Below are positions 41,288 to 51,546 of a stretch of DNA of 64,000 nt, piece by piece (position 1 is the stretch's first letter; the number at the start of each line of letters is the position of its first letter). The notes below the pieces were generated by a model, which made no database searches, had not been told where the DNA came from, and saw only the letters and a program-made list of their open reading frames with translations. This DNA is from Pelagimonas sp. (lineage in GTDB: Bacteria > Pseudomonadota > Alphaproteobacteria > Rhodobacterales > Rhodobacteraceae): the NCBI GenBank assembly GCA_025210345.1, contig JAOARX010000035.1, positions 124,001 through 188,000 of the forward strand. Direction: 5' to 3'. The position numbers were made by a program, and so were the translations under genes.

Positions 41288-42556
41288 ATGATGACAAGAT
41301 TTATGTTGGGGGTGGCGGCAGCCGCCCTGATATCTGGTGGTGCTCAGGCCGAGGGGTTGACGATCTCGGGGCCGTGGCTTGGGGCGGATGAAGAGCAGGT
41401 GCAAAAGGTGCTGGATGTGTTTCGCGCGCAATCCGGCATCGAGGTCAACTATGTCGGGTCCGACAGCTTTGAACAGCAGATCGTGATTGATGCCGAAGCG
41501 GGGTCCGCCCCCAATATTGCCGTCTTCCCACAGCCGGGTCTGGCGGCGGATATGGCCTCAAAGGGGTTCTTGACCCCGCTCGCAGAGGGCACGGGCGCGT
41601 GGATCAGGGAAAACTATGCAGCGGGGCAAAGCTGGGTTGATCTTGGCACCTACGCCGATGCAAGTGGCGCGGATCAGCTGTATGGCTTTTTCTACAAGGT
41701 CGATCTGAAATCGCTGGTTTGGTACATCCCCGAGAACTTTGAAGATGCCGGATACGAGGTCCCCACCTCGATGGAAGAGCTGAAGGCGCTGACCGATCAG
41801 ATCGTCGCGGACGGGGAAACGCCCTGGTGCATTGGTCTGGGGTCCGGTGGTGCGACGGGCTGGCCCGCGACCGATTGGGTTGAGGACCTGCTGCTGCGCA
41901 CCCAGAGCCCGGATGTCTACGACAAATGGGTCACGAACGAGATCGGCTTTGACGATCCGCGCATCATCGCCGCGATCGAAGAGTTCGGCGCCTTTGCGCG
42001 CAAGGATGAATATGTCGCTGGCGGGGCGGGGGCGGTGGCCTCCACCGACTTCCGTGACAGTCCCAAGGGCATGTTTGCCTCGCCGCCCCAATGTTACATG
42101 CACCGTCAGGCGTCGTTTATTCCGGCGTTTTTCCCCGAAGGCACCTCTGTTGGCGAAGATGCGGACTTTTTCTATTTCCCCTCATACGCCGATAAGGATC
42201 TGGGCAACCCGGTTCTGGGCGCAGGCACCCTGTGGGCGATCACGAACGACAGCCCGCAAGCGCATCAGTTCATCGCGTTTTTGCAAACCACCGATGCCCA
42301 TCACGCATGGATGGAGCAAAAGGGCTTCCTGACCCCGCACAAGGGTGTTGACACGGAACGGTTTTCGGATCCGACACTGAAAAAGATGAATGAGATCTTG
42401 CTGGGGGCGACCACCTTTCGGTTTGATGGCTCGGACCTGATGCCCGGTGGCGTGGGTGCAGGTAGTTTCTGGACCGGTATGGTGGACTATGCGGGTGGCA
42501 AAGAGGCCAGCGCGGTGGCCGCAGACATTCAGTCCAGCTGGGACGCATTGAAGTAA
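41288..42556 (+). CDS. aglE: Alpha-glucoside ABC transporter, substrate-binding protein
   Basis: A 422-residue periplasmic sugar-binding protein. Signal peptide MMTRFMLGVAAAALISGGAQA is cleaved before EGLTISG. The body is that of AglE, including VWYIPENFEDAGYEVP and the YFPSYADKDLGNPVLGAG block. AglE binds sucrose, maltose, trehalose and related alpha-glucosides in Sinorhizobium. Start ATG 41288 has GGGAGG upstream; the in-frame ATG at 41264 does not. First gene of aglEFGAK. Confidence 0.92.
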   Translation: MMTRFMLGVAAAALISGGAQAEGLTISGPWLGADEEQVQKVLDVFRAQSGIEVNYVGSDSFEQQIVIDAEAGSAPNIAVFPQPGLAADMASKGFLTPLAEGTGAWIRENYAAGQSWVDLGTYADASGADQLYGFFYKVDLKSLVWYIPENFEDAGYEVPTSMEELKALTDQIVADGETPWCIGLGSGGATGWPATDWVEDLLLRTQSPDVYDKWVTNEIGFDDPRIIAAIEEFGAFARKDEYVAGGAGAVASTDFRDSPKGMFASPPQCYMHRQASFIPAFFPEGTSVGEDADFFYFPSYADKDLGNPVLGAGTLWAITNDSPQAHQFIAFLQTTDAHHAWMEQKGFLTPHKGVDTERFSDPTLKKMNEILLGATTFRFDGSDLMPGGVGAGSFWTGMVDYAGGKEASAVAADIQSSWDALK

Positions 42557-42570
42557 TCCCGCAGGCGGAC

Positions 42571-42598
42571 GACCCCGGCGGATGGCTCTGCCGGGGTC
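42571..42598 (+). terminator. Stem-loop between aglE and aglF
   Basis: GACCCCGGC and GCCGGGGTC form a 9-bp stem with a 10-nt loop, 14 bp after aglE, without a T-run. Such loops after a binding-protein gene usually stabilise the upstream message or lower permease expression rather than end transcription. Confidence 0.6.
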
Positions 42599-42685
42599 AC
42601 TTTGCACATATGCCCGTTCCGGTTGCCGTAGGGCCCGGGGCCGCTCTCTGCCAGCGCAGAGATCCTGTGAGAAAGGGAGGGTCAG

Positions 42686-43684
42686 ATGCATCCAGCACTT
42701 CAGGGTCTGGTTACGATTGTTGTCGGGGTGGGCGGCTGTGTCGGCTATTTCGCCTTGTCGAATGTGGTGTTGGACCTGTTGCTGCCACCGCGCGGAAGAC
42801 ATGCGGGGCGCAATATCAACCGGGCCAATCTGATCCGCCCATGGCTGTTCTTGTTGCCTGCGCTGATCGCGCTGGCGCTGTATCTGGCCTATCCGGTGAT
42901 CGAGACCCTGCGCCTGTCCCTGACAGATCGCGACACGGGCGGGGCCTTTGTCGGGTTTGAGAACTATACCAAGATGATGGGCCAGCCCAAATTCTGGGAA
43001 GCGTTGCAAAACAATATGTTATGGTTGGTCGTTGTGCCGGCCATGTCCACGGGGTTCGGCCTGTTGGTTGCCCAGCTGACCGACCGTATCCGATGGGGCA
43101 ATATCGCCAAATCCCTGATCTTCATGCCGATGGCGATCTCGTTTGTGGGGGCGGCCGTGATCTGGAAACTGGTCTATGACGCCCGCCCACCCGGCACCGA
43201 GCAAATCGGCGTTTTGAACGCGCTCTATATCTGGTTTGGCGGGGGTGACCCGCAGCAATGGCTCACCATCCCCTTCTGGAACAACCTGTTCCTGATGGTG
43301 GTGCTGATCTGGATCCAGACGGGCTTTGCCATGGTGATCCTGTCGGCCGCCTTGCGCGGTATCCCAGAGGAAACCATCGAAGCGGCCATCATCGACGGAG
43401 CCAACCCCATGCAGATCTTTTTCAAGATCAAAGTCCCGCAAATCCGGGCCACGATCATGGTGGTCTGGACCACGATCACGCTGGTGGTTCTCAAGGTCTT
43501 TGACATCGTTTTTGCCATGACCAACGGGCAATGGGGGACGCAGGTTCTGGCGAATTACATGTATACCCAGCTGTTCGTGACCCGCGATTGGGGCGTGGGG
43601 TCGGCCAGCGCGATGGTTATCATGTTGCTGGTGTCCCCGATCCTTGTGTGGAACGTGATCTCGGCACGTCGCGAGATGAAGTAA
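42686..43684 (+). CDS. aglF: Alpha-glucoside ABC transporter, permease AglF
   Basis: A 332-residue MalF-type permease with about eight hydrophobic segments; the ATPase-contacting loop is EAAIIDGANPMQIFFKIKVPQI near residues 235-256. The short N-terminal segment and the GGGDPQQWL loop are typical of AglF. AAAGGGAGGG precedes the start. It pairs with AglG. Confidence 0.93.
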   Translation: MHPALQGLVTIVVGVGGCVGYFALSNVVLDLLLPPRGRHAGRNINRANLIRPWLFLLPALIALALYLAYPVIETLRLSLTDRDTGGAFVGFENYTKMMGQPKFWEALQNNMLWLVVVPAMSTGFGLLVAQLTDRIRWGNIAKSLIFMPMAISFVGAAVIWKLVYDARPPGTEQIGVLNALYIWFGGGDPQQWLTIPFWNNLFLMVVLIWIQTGFAMVILSAALRGIPEETIEAAIIDGANPMQIFFKIKVPQIRATIMVVWTTITLVVLKVFDIVFAMTNGQWGTQVLANYMYTQLFVTRDWGVGSASAMVIMLLVSPILVWNVISARREMK

Positions 43685-43696
43685 GAGGGCCAAGCC

Positions 43697-44842
43697 ATGG
43701 ATAATATTGCCGGAAGCCACTCTGCCCTGTCCTGGATCGTGCAGCTGTCCGTGGTGGTGCTGGTGGCGCTGTGGATGTTTCCCACCGTGGGGTTGTTCGT
43801 ATCGTCGTTTCGAACGGCGGACCAGATTTCGACCTCGGGCTGGTGGAAATCCATGTTCGCGGTGGAACAGAATCTGACGCTGCGCAGCGCGGCCCCCGAC
43901 ACGCAGGTGCACATGGGCGACCGTTACGTGATCGAGGGGCATTTGTTCCCGGCGCAAGAGGCCGATATTCGCGTCTGGGGCGTGTCTTCGCGTGCGATTG
44001 ATGCCTTTGTGCCGGGTGAAACCGCCGAGTTGCGCAAGGGGGGCACGGTCACGGTTCAGGCGGACGGCGCCTATCGGATGGAACACTCCGAGCCCTTCAG
44101 CGGCAAACGCGGCAGCCGGATTTTTGTCACCGCGACGACGCCACCCGAATTCACCTTGGATAACTATAACACTATGTTGTTTGACCCAAAAAACGTGGAT
44201 GGCATGGCGCGGGCCTTTGTGAACACGCTGACGGTGACGATCCCCGCGACGATCATTCCCATCGTTGTGGCAGCTTTCGCGGCCTATGCCTTGGCGTGGA
44301 TGGATTTCCCCGGTCGTGCGCTGTTGATCGCCTTGATCGTCGGGCTTTTGGTTGTGCCTTTGCAGCTGGCGCTGATCCCTCTGCTCAAGCTGCATCTGGG
44401 GATCGGCATCGGCAAGGGGTATCTGGGCACATGGGCCGCGCATACGGGCTTTGGCCTGCCGCTGGCGATCTATCTGTTGCGCAATTACATGGTCGGCCTG
44501 CCCAGGGACATCATCGAAAACGCGCGGGTGGACGGTGCGAGCGAGTTCCAGATTTTCACCCGCATCATCTTGCCGCTCAGCTTTCCGGCACTGGCCTCAT
44601 TTGCGATTTTTCAGTTCCTGTGGACATGGAATGACCTGCTTGTGGCCAAGGTGTTCTTGATCGACGCGACCGGGGATACCTTTGTTATGACAACCAAAAT
44701 CGTCGAGCTGATGGGCACGCGCGGTGGCAATTGGGAGATCTTGGCCACGGCGGCCTTTGTCTCGATTGCGGTGCCATTGGCGGTGTTCTTTGCGATGCAG
44801 AAATACCTTGTACGCGGTCTATTGGCCGGGTCGGTGAAGTAG
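43697..44842 (+). CDS. aglG: Alpha-glucoside ABC transporter, permease AglG
   Basis: A 381-residue MalG-type permease. After the first membrane segment there is a roughly 130-residue periplasmic beta-rich insertion (about 55-170: LTLRSAAPDTQVHMGDRYVIEG ... FVTATTPPEFTLDNYN), then five segments with the EAA loop IENARVDGASEFQIFTRIILPL. The large insertion is a feature of AglG and may contact AglE. It starts 12 bp after aglF. Confidence 0.93.
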   Translation: MDNIAGSHSALSWIVQLSVVVLVALWMFPTVGLFVSSFRTADQISTSGWWKSMFAVEQNLTLRSAAPDTQVHMGDRYVIEGHLFPAQEADIRVWGVSSRAIDAFVPGETAELRKGGTVTVQADGAYRMEHSEPFSGKRGSRIFVTATTPPEFTLDNYNTMLFDPKNVDGMARAFVNTLTVTIPATIIPIVVAAFAAYALAWMDFPGRALLIALIVGLLVVPLQLALIPLLKLHLGIGIGKGYLGTWAAHTGFGLPLAIYLLRNYMVGLPRDIIENARVDGASEFQIFTRIILPLSFPALASFAIFQFLWTWNDLLVAKVFLIDATGDTFVMTTKIVELMGTRGGNWEILATAAFVSIAVPLAVFFAMQKYLVRGLLAGSVK

Positions 44843-44856
44843 GAAATACAAGCACT

Positions 44857-46485
44857 ATGACAATGCAAACTCATACAGCGGACAAAGACTGGTGGCGCGG
44901 GGCTGTGATCTATCAGATCTATCCGCGCAGTTTTCAAGACAGCAACGGCGATGGCATCGGGGATCTGCCGGGCATCACGTCGCGGTTGGATTATGTGGCC
45001 TCGCTGGGGGTGGATGCGATCTGGATTTCGCCTTTCTTCACCTCACCGATGAAGGATTTCGGCTATGACGTCAGCGATTACTGCGATGTCGATCCCATGT
45101 TCGGGACGCTGGCGGATTTCAAGACGCTGGTGGCGCGCGCCCATGATCTGGGTCTCAAGGTGATGATCGATCAGGTGCTGTCGCATTCGTCGGATCAACA
45201 CCCCTGGTTCAAGGAAAGCCGCCAAAGCCGCGACAATCCCAAGGCCGATTGGTATGTGTGGTCTGATCCGCAGCCCGATGGCACCCCCCCCAACAACTGG
45301 CTGTCGATCTTTGGTGGGTCGGCCTGGCAATGGGACGGGCGGCGCGAACAGTATTACCTGCACAATTTCCTGACCTCACAGCCGGATCTGAATTTTCACT
45401 GTCCCGCTGTGCAAGAGACGCTGTTGCAGACGGTGAAATTCTGGTTGGATCTTGGCGTAGATGGGTTCCGTCTGGATACCATCAATTTCTACGTGCACGA
45501 TCAGCTGTTGCGCTCAAACCCACCCTTGCCCCCCGAAGAGAGGGACGACAGCATCGCACCCCGTGTGAACCCTTACAACCACCAGATGCATCTGTATTCA
45601 AAGAACAGACCCGAAAATCTAGCCTTTCTTGAAAAGTTTCGGGCCCTTTTGGACAAGTATCCCGCAGCAGCCGCGGTCGGTGAGGTCGGTGATGCGCAGC
45701 GGGGGCTTGAGATCATGGGGGACTACACGGCGGGCGAAAATCGCGTGCATATGTGCTATTCCTTCGAATTCCTCTCGGGCACCCTGCCAAGCGCCGCCCG
45801 CATCAGCGAAGTTCTGGGCGCCCTCGATCGGGTCGCGCCGGATGGCTGGGCCTGTTGGGCCTATTCAAACCATGATGTGGTGCGCCACGCGACACGCTGG
45901 GGGCAGGGGCTTGCGGCGCAAAAGCTGATGACTACGTTGATGATGTGCCTGCGCGGCTCGGCCTGTCTCTATCAGGGCGAAGAGTTGGGTCTGAGCGAGG
46001 CCGAAGTGTCGTTTGAAGACCTGCAGGATCCCTACGGCATCGAATTCTGGCCCGAATTCAAGGGGCGTGATGGCTGTCGCACGCCGATGGTCTGGCAGCG
46101 CGACAATGGAAACGGGGGGTTTTCGGATGCGAAACCGTGGCTGCCCGTCAGCGCGGATCATATGGCCAAGGCGGTTTCCGAGGCCGAGGTCGATCCGGAT
46201 GCAATGATTCACCACTATCGCGCGGCCATCGCATTGCGGCGCACACTCCCGGCGCTTGCCAAGGGGGGGCACGACGCGGTGCGCCATCAGGGCACGATCG
46301 TCTATTTTACGCGTGAATATGCGGGGCAAAGCGTGTTTTGTGCGTTTAATCTGTCGGGAGAATCCGCGCAGATGGACAGCCCAACTGGCGCGTGGTCGCA
46401 GGCCGGGGCCAGTGTTCAGGGGGTGGAACCGGGGGCGCATCTGTCTTTGGGGCCGTGGCAAGCCGCGATTTGGGTTCAGGAGTAG
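44857..46485 (+). CDS. aglA: Alpha-glucosidase (GH13)
   Basis: A 542-residue cytoplasmic GH13 enzyme. Conserved regions are DQVLSHSSDQHPWF (region I), GFRLDTINFY with the nucleophile Asp (II), AVGEVGD with the acid/base Glu (III) and YSNHDVVR (IV). It hydrolyses alpha-1,1/1,2/1,3/1,4-glucosides brought in by AglEFGK. ATG 44857 starts 14 bp after aglG; ATG 44863 is possible. A longer frame runs back into aglG and is not used. Confidence 0.94.
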   Translation: MTMQTHTADKDWWRGAVIYQIYPRSFQDSNGDGIGDLPGITSRLDYVASLGVDAIWISPFFTSPMKDFGYDVSDYCDVDPMFGTLADFKTLVARAHDLGLKVMIDQVLSHSSDQHPWFKESRQSRDNPKADWYVWSDPQPDGTPPNNWLSIFGGSAWQWDGRREQYYLHNFLTSQPDLNFHCPAVQETLLQTVKFWLDLGVDGFRLDTINFYVHDQLLRSNPPLPPEERDDSIAPRVNPYNHQMHLYSKNRPENLAFLEKFRALLDKYPAAAAVGEVGDAQRGLEIMGDYTAGENRVHMCYSFEFLSGTLPSAARISEVLGALDRVAPDGWACWAYSNHDVVRHATRWGQGLAAQKLMTTLMMCLRGSACLYQGEELGLSEAEVSFEDLQDPYGIEFWPEFKGRDGCRTPMVWQRDNGNGGFSDAKPWLPVSADHMAKAVSEAEVDPDAMIHHYRAAIALRRTLPALAKGGHDAVRHQGTIVYFTREYAGQSVFCAFNLSGESAQMDSPTGAWSQAGASVQGVEPGAHLSLGPWQAAIWVQE

Positions 46486-46491
46486 GATGAT

Positions 46492-47580
46492 ATGGCCAGT
46501 TTGTCGTTAACAGGTGTTGAGAAAACCTATGCGGGCGCGGTGAACGTCCTGCGCGATATCAATCTTGAGGTCGATCAAGGGGAGTTGATCGTTTTTGTCG
46601 GCCCGTCGGGCTGTGGTAAGTCCACGCTGTTGCGGATGATCGCCGGGCTGGAAAAAATCACCGGGGGCGAGCTGCGCATTGATGGCGAGTTGGTCAACGA
46701 CGTGCCCCCGGCCCAACGTGGCATCGCCATGGTTTTCCAAAGCTATGCGCTGTACCCGCATATGACGGTGCGCGAAAACATGTCCTTTGCGCTGAAGCTG
46801 GCAAAAAAGAGCAAGGCCGAGATAGATGAAGCCGTCACGAAAACAGCTAAGATGCTGCAATTAGAAGATTATCTGGATCGCTTGCCCAAGGCGCTTTCGG
46901 GTGGGCAGCGCCAGCGGGTGGCGATTGGCCGCTCGATCGTGCGCGATCCAAAGGTCTATCTGTTTGACGAACCGCTCTCAAATCTGGACGCGGCTTTGCG
47001 CGTGGCGACCCGGATCGAGATCGCGCAGCTCAAAGAGAAAATGCCGGATCGCACGATGATTTATGTGACGCATGATCAGGTCGAGGCGATGACCCTGGCC
47101 AGTCGAATTGTCGTGCTCGCCAACAAGGGGGTTGCCCAGGTTGGCACGCCGCTTGAGCTTTACGAACGTCCCAACTCTGAATTTGTCGCCCAGTTCATTG
47201 GTTCTCCGGCGATGAACCTTTTGCCGGGTGAGGTGATCGCAACCGGGGAACAGACATGTGTACGTCTGGATGGCGGTGGTGAGGTGCTGTCGAATTACCC
47301 GACGCAGCGCGGTGATCTTGGGTTAAGGGTGAACGTGGGTATCCGCCCCGAGGATTTTCTTTCTGCGACAGATACCACCGCGGTTTTCCAGGGAAAGGTC
47401 GCAATCACCGAGGCATTGGGCGAAGTGACGCTCTTGCATTTCGAGGCAACCCAAGGGGATGCGATCCTCGCGAAACTGCCGGGGATTCACACGGACATGC
47501 GCGATCAGGAGGTTGGGTTAACGGCCCATCCGGAAAAGGTGCATCTGTTCGCGGATGGGCAGTCCCTATTGTATCGGTAA
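46492..47580 (+). CDS. aglK: Alpha-glucoside ABC transporter, ATP-binding protein
   Basis: A 362-residue MalK-type ATPase: Walker A GPSGCGKST near residue 36, signature LSGGQRQRVAIGRS, Walker B VYLFDEPLSNLDA, H-loop VTHDQ, followed by a C-terminal TOBE regulatory domain from about 240. It drives AglFG and may exchange with other sugar systems. It starts 6 bp after aglA and ends the operon; no clear terminator separates it from the convergent rhodanese gene 47 bp away. Confidence 0.95.
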   Translation: MASLSLTGVEKTYAGAVNVLRDINLEVDQGELIVFVGPSGCGKSTLLRMIAGLEKITGGELRIDGELVNDVPPAQRGIAMVFQSYALYPHMTVRENMSFALKLAKKSKAEIDEAVTKTAKMLQLEDYLDRLPKALSGGQRQRVAIGRSIVRDPKVYLFDEPLSNLDAALRVATRIEIAQLKEKMPDRTMIYVTHDQVEAMTLASRIVVLANKGVAQVGTPLELYERPNSEFVAQFIGSPAMNLLPGEVIATGEQTCVRLDGGGEVLSNYPTQRGDLGLRVNVGIRPEDFLSATDTTAVFQGKVAITEALGEVTLLHFEATQGDAILAKLPGIHTDMRDQEVGLTAHPEKVHLFADGQSLLYR

Positions 47581-47627
47581 TGTTATGGTAAGGTGAGGAA
47601 AGTGGTGTAAGTCTTAGAAATTGAATC

Positions 47628-47984
47628 TTATTTTCCGATTTCTCCTCCGGCGCGAACCCAATGCCCCAGCCCACCGATGTTGTGAACCTCATGGCCCATG
47701 CGCTTAAGCATCCCCTTCGCCATGGCCGAGCGCGCCCCCGAGGCGCAATATACCGCGATGGGCTTGCCTGATTTGAGTTCAGGAAGACACTCGGGGCTGG
47801 TGGGATCCGCTTTCATCCGCAAGGCCGCCGATGGGATGGCCAGTGCGCCCTTGGCCTTACCGCTGGCCTGGACTTCGCCTGGTTCGCGGATGTCGATCAC
47901 GATGATCTCATGTTTCGCCGCGCGATTTACGGCTTCGTCTGCTTTCATGTCTGTGCCTGAAAGGGCGCTTATCAGTCCGAACAT
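47628..47984 (-). CDS. Rhodanese-domain sulfurtransferase
   Basis: A 118-residue single-domain rhodanese. The DIREPGEVQASGKAKGALAIP block and the active-site loop CASGARS (Cys persulfide carrier) are intact. ATG 47984 has GGAG 8 bp upstream; a TTG at 47996 would add four residues. An ATTC-N8-GAAT element (48018-48033) lies 34 bp upstream, the same motif as before the YeeE/YedE genes, suggesting persulfide-responsive control. The nearby DUF2892 gene is its common companion, as in YgaP. Confidence 0.9.
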   Translation of the reverse strand: MFGLISALSGTDMKADEAVNRAAKHEIIVIDIREPGEVQASGKAKGALAIPSAALRMKADPTSPECLPELKSGKPIAVYCASGARSAMAKGMLKRMGHEVHNIGGLGHWVRAGGEIGK

Positions 47985-48017
47985 TAGGGTCTCCAAATCG
48001 GTTCGGCAGTAATATAT

Positions 48018-48033
48018 ATTCTAATATTGGAAT
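48018..48033. promoter_or_regulatory. SqrR/BigR-type operator (ATTC-N8-GAAT) upstream of the rhodanese gene
   Basis: ATTCTAATATTGGAAT fits ATTC-N8-GAAT and is 34 bp from the rhodanese start. It is the second such site in the window, again before a sulfur gene. Confidence 0.6.
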
Positions 48034-48051
48034 ATCAATAACTTTGTGGAT

Positions 48052-48066
48052 GTTCGGCTAATGTTC
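48052..48066. promoter_or_regulatory. LexA (SOS) box of uvrA
   Basis: GTTCGGCTAATGTTC is an exact GTTC-N7-GTTC, the alphaproteobacterial LexA motif, 68 bp before the uvrA start. It supports SOS induction of uvrA. Confidence 0.8.
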
Positions 48067-48133
48067 GCATTTTTCGATTGGCGCGCCAGCGCGGATCAAC
48101 TATGTCATAATGAGTGTAAACACGGGGGCGGGT

Positions 48134-50989
48134 ATGCCGGATTTGAAGCAGATCGAAGTTCGCGGGGCGCGTGAACACAACCTCAAATCCATCGACGTGG
48201 ATATTCCGCGGGATCAGTTGGTCGTGATCACCGGGTTGTCCGGTTCCGGAAAGTCTTCATTGGCATTTGATACGATCTATGCCGAGGGGCAGCGCCGCTA
48301 TGTTGAAAGCCTGTCGGCTTATGCGCGGCAATTCCTTGATATGATGGAGAAACCCGATGTAGACCACATCGCGGGCCTGTCTCCGGCTATCTCGATTGAG
48401 CAAAAAACCACTTCGAAAAACCCACGATCGACTGTGGGCACCGTGACAGAAATCTACGACTATCTGCGGCTTTTGTTTGCGCGTGTTGGCACGCCGTACA
48501 GCCCGGCAACCGGTCTTCCAATCGAAGCGCAACAGGTGCAGGACATGGTCGATCGTACCATGGCGATGGATGAGGGAACGCGCGGATACCTTCTTGCCCC
48601 GATCGTGCGTGATCGGAAGGGGGAGTATAAGAAAGAGTTTCTTGAGCTTCGTAAACAGGGGTTCCAAAGGGTTAAGGTCGACGGCGCGTTTTACGAACTC
48701 GACGAACCCCCGACTTTGGACAAGAAGTTCCGCCACGACATTGACGTGGTTGTTGACCGCGTCGTGGTCCGCGACGGGATGGAAACCCGTCTCGCGGACA
48801 GTTTTCGAACGGCTCTTGATCTTGCTGAAGGCATCGCGATTTTTGAAGCCGCGCCGCGTGAGGGAGAAGCGGAGCGGATCACCTTCTCTGAAAAATTTGC
48901 CTGTCCTGTCAGTGGCTTCACAATCCCCGAGATTGAGCCACGCATGTTTTCGTTCAACGCGCCTGTTGGGGCATGTCCGGAATGTGATGGGCTGGGGCAG
49001 GAGCTGTTCTTTGACGAACGGTTGGTGGTTCCGGATCAGGATCTCAAAATCGCGGATGGCGCGCTTGCGCCTTGGCGCAAAGGCAAATCTCCCTATTTTC
49101 TGCAAACCATCGAAGCGATTGCCAAGCATTATGAGTTTGATCAAAAGACGCGCTGGAAGGATCTGCCCGCGAATGTGAAACAGGTGTTTCTTTATGGCTC
49201 CGGCGATGAAGAAATCATGTTCCGTTACGATGAAGGCGGGCGGATTTACCAGGTTGAACGCGTGTTCGAGGGCGTAATCCCCAATATGGAGCGCCGCTAT
49301 CGCGAAACGGATTCCAACTGGATTCGCGAAGAATTCGAACGTTATCAGAACAATAGACCCTGTGAGGCCTGTGAAGGGTATCGTCTGCGGCCCGAGGTTC
49401 TGGCGGTCAAAATTGCTGGAATTCACATCGGTCAAGTCGTCGAAATGTCGATCCGCGACGCCTATGACTGGTGTCAATCCGTTCCCGATGATCTGAGCGC
49501 CCAAAAGAATGAAATCGCCCGCGCCATCCTTAAGGAAATCCGCGAGCGGTTAGGCTTTTTGAACAATGTCGGTCTGGAATATCTGACATTGTCGCGATCG
49601 GCGGGGACCCTGTCTGGCGGTGAAAGCCAACGGATTCGTTTGGCCTCTCAGATTGGTTCGGGGCTGACCGGCGTGCTTTACGTGCTGGATGAACCCAGCA
49701 TCGGCTTGCATCAACGTGACAATACCCGGCTGTTGGACACGCTGAAAAACCTGCGTGATCAAGGCAATACAGTCATCGTTGTTGAACATGACGAAGAAGC
49801 CATCCGGGAAGCCGACTATGTGTTTGACATTGGCCCGGGCGCGGGGGTCCACGGTGGTCAGATCGTGGCAGAGGGCTCACCGCAACAGATTACATCCGAT
49901 CCTGCCAGCCTGACGGGGCAATATCTTTCGGGGATCAAAGAGATCGGCGTCCCCAACAAGCGCAGGAAAGGCAATGGCAAAAAGATCAAGGTGATCAAGG
50001 CGACGGGCAACAATCTGAAAAATGTCACCGCTGAGTTCCCTTTGGGAAAGTTCGTCTGTGTGACCGGGGTGTCTGGTGGTGGGAAATCGACGTTGACCAT
50101 CGAAACGCTGTTTAAAACCGCCTCAATGGCGTTGAACGGGGCGCGTCAGACCCCCGCACCGTGCCAAAGCATCAAAGGGCTAGAGCACCTTGATAAGGTC
50201 ATTGACATTGACCAGCGTCCCATCGGGCGCACACCACGTTCAAACCCGGCGACCTATACGGGCGCATTCACGCCAATCCGCGACTGGTTCGCCGGACTGC
50301 CCGAGGCAAAGGCCCGAGGCTATAAACCAGGGCGCTTCAGCTTCAACGTCAAGGGCGGGCGCTGCGAGGCCTGCCAGGGTGACGGTGTCATCAAGATCGA
50401 GATGCACTTTTTGCCCGATGTCTATGTCACGTGTGAAACTTGTCATGGCAAAAGATATAACCGTGAAACCCTTGAGATTCTCTTTAAAGGCAAGAGCATC
50501 GCCGATGTTCTGGATATGACGGTCGAAGACGCGCAAGAGTTCTTTCAGGCGGTGCCGTCAATTCGGGACAAGATGGATGCCTTGGCGCGTGTGGGGCTGG
50601 GCTATATCAAGGTTGGTCAGCAGGCCACGACCCTGTCAGGTGGCGAAGCGCAGCGCGTCAAGCTGTCCAAGGAACTGGCCAAGAGATCCACCGGGCGCAC
50701 GCTGTATATCCTGGATGAACCCACGACGGGGCTTCATTTTGAAGATGTTCGCAAGCTGTTGGAAGTGCTGCATGAATTGGTCGATCAGGGCAATACCGTA
50801 GTGGTGATCGAACACAATCTGGACGTGGTCAAGACCGCGGATTGGATCATTGATATCGGGCCCGAGGGCGGGGATGGTGGAGGCGAAATCGTCGCCGTGG
50901 GAACGCCCGAAACCGTCGCCAAGGAACCACGCTCGCACACAGGCCGCTATCTTGCTCCGATGCTGGGCATGCAGCAAGCGGCCGAATGA
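48134..50989 (+). CDS. uvrA: Excinuclease ABC subunit A
   Basis: A 951-residue UvrA, the damage-recognition ATPase of nucleotide excision repair. N-terminal Walker [10 protein letters not shown], signature [17 protein letters not shown]-terminal Walker [10 protein letters not shown] and [15 protein letters not shown] are all present, as are the zinc-finger Cys pairs (CPECDG..., [15 protein letters not shown]...CETCHGK). I start at ATG 48134 ([17 protein letters not shown]), where family homology begins; ATG 48110 is in frame. A LexA box lies upstream. Confidence 0.96.
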   Translation: MPDLKQIEVRGAREHNLKSIDVDIPRDQLVVITGLSGSGKSSLAFDTIYAEGQRRYVESLSAYARQFLDMMEKPDVDHIAGLSPAISIEQKTTSKNPRSTVGTVTEIYDYLRLLFARVGTPYSPATGLPIEAQQVQDMVDRTMAMDEGTRGYLLAPIVRDRKGEYKKEFLELRKQGFQRVKVDGAFYELDEPPTLDKKFRHDIDVVVDRVVVRDGMETRLADSFRTALDLAEGIAIFEAAPREGEAERITFSEKFACPVSGFTIPEIEPRMFSFNAPVGACPECDGLGQELFFDERLVVPDQDLKIADGALAPWRKGKSPYFLQTIEAIAKHYEFDQKTRWKDLPANVKQVFLYGSGDEEIMFRYDEGGRIYQVERVFEGVIPNMERRYRETDSNWIREEFERYQNNRPCEACEGYRLRPEVLAVKIAGIHIGQVVEMSIRDAYDWCQSVPDDLSAQKNEIARAILKEIRERLGFLNNVGLEYLTLSRSAGTLSGGESQRIRLASQIGSGLTGVLYVLDEPSIGLHQRDNTRLLDTLKNLRDQGNTVIVVEHDEEAIREADYVFDIGPGAGVHGGQIVAEGSPQQITSDPASLTGQYLSGIKEIGVPNKRRKGNGKKIKVIKATGNNLKNVTAEFPLGKFVCVTGVSGGGKSTLTIETLFKTASMALNGARQTPAPCQSIKGLEHLDKVIDIDQRPIGRTPRSNPATYTGAFTPIRDWFAGLPEAKARGYKPGRFSFNVKGGRCEACQGDGVIKIEMHFLPDVYVTCETCHGKRYNRETLEILFKGKSIADVLDMTVEDAQEFFQAVPSIRDKMDALARVGLGYIKVGQQATTLSGGEAQRVKLSKELAKRSTGRTLYILDEPTTGLHFEDVRKLLEVLHELVDQGNTVVVIEHNLDVVKTADWIIDIGPEGGDGGGEIVAVGTPETVAKEPRSHTGRYLAPMLGMQQAAE

Positions 50990-51129
50990 ACCGTCTTGTT
51001 CTGGCGCTTGGGTCGGATCTGCGGCACATGTCGGTGTTGGATCTGCATCCTGCAGCAGGCGTGATTGAAGAGAGGGACAAGACCCTCCAAGACGCCCAAG
51101 GGCGCATCAGCGGGTTTTCGGGAAACCAT

Positions 51130-51165
51130 GCAGCCCGATCCGAAGGAACGTCAGATCGGGGCTGC
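51130..51165. terminator. Hairpin between uvrA and the DUF2892 gene
   Basis: GCAGCCCGATC pairs with GATCGGGGCTGC with one bulged G. It lies between two convergent genes and may serve both; on the minus strand TTTCCC follows. The rest of 50990-51180 has no convincing gene. Confidence 0.5.
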
Positions 51166-51180
51166 ACGGGTCTTATCGGC

Positions 51181-51372
51181 TTATTTCTTAAGTGGGCAGG
51201 TGTTCATGCCAAAGATGGAATAGAACGGGCAACTGCCCATCAGGCCCGTGGCCAGTGGTACGATACCGATCCACATCCATACGCCCATGCCCATAAGGGC
51301 CCCGATGATCAGCAATGCGCCAATGATGATCCGCGCAATTTTATCGATGCCACCTACGTTGTTTTTCAGCAT
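51181..51372 (-). CDS. DUF2892 (YgaP-type) membrane protein
   Basis: A 63-residue protein with two hydrophobic segments: NVGGIDKIARIIIGALLIIGALMG is the typical DUF2892 opening, then GIVPLATGLMGSCPFYSIFGMNTCPLKK with two Cys. In YgaP this domain anchors a rhodanese and moves thiocyanate or other sulfur anions. Here it lies one gene away from a free-standing rhodanese. AAGGA precedes the ATG. An AT-rich upstream stretch contains a GAAT half-site (51427-51430) but no full operator. Confidence 0.88.
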   Translation of the reverse strand: MLKNNVGGIDKIARIIIGALLIIGALMGMGVWMWIGIVPLATGLMGSCPFYSIFGMNTCPLKK

Positions 51373-51492
51373 GGTAAATCCTTTTCCACTGTTCAGATTG
51401 TTTGCGATAGATGTATCTCGTATTTAGAATGTATAATTGATCTATCTCAAATTGGCCAGAAATCTCAGGTCACAGGAGTGTGAGGTCAAAGA

Positions 51493-51524
51493 AAAAGCGC
51501 CCGAGGGATCCCTCAGGCGCTTTT
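51493..51524 (-). terminator. Terminator of the valine-degradation fusion gene
   Basis: AAAAGCGCC, an inner GAGGGATCCCTC palindrome and GGCGCTTTT form a long near-perfect hairpin 22 bp after the stop at 51547; on the minus strand it ends in TTTT followed by TCTTT. Confidence 0.8.
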
Positions 51525-51546
51525 GAATGTGGTGTTGTCAGCGGTT

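Noticed and set aside
43019-44443. 474-residue minus-strand frame opposite aglF and aglG
   Set aside because: Spans two real genes and is extremely His/Arg/Gln/Asp-rich, typical of noise.
51406-51446. GATAGAT-N27-ATCTATC inverted repeat upstream of the DUF2892 gene as an operator
   Set aside because: Arms are short, spacing is wide and the region is AT-rich, so chance is likely; it does not match ATTC-N8-GAAT.
50986-51483. 165-residue plus-strand frame overlapping the end of uvrA by ATGA
   Set aside because: It runs through a hairpin and across the well-supported DUF2892 gene on the other strand, and has no ribosome site or domain.
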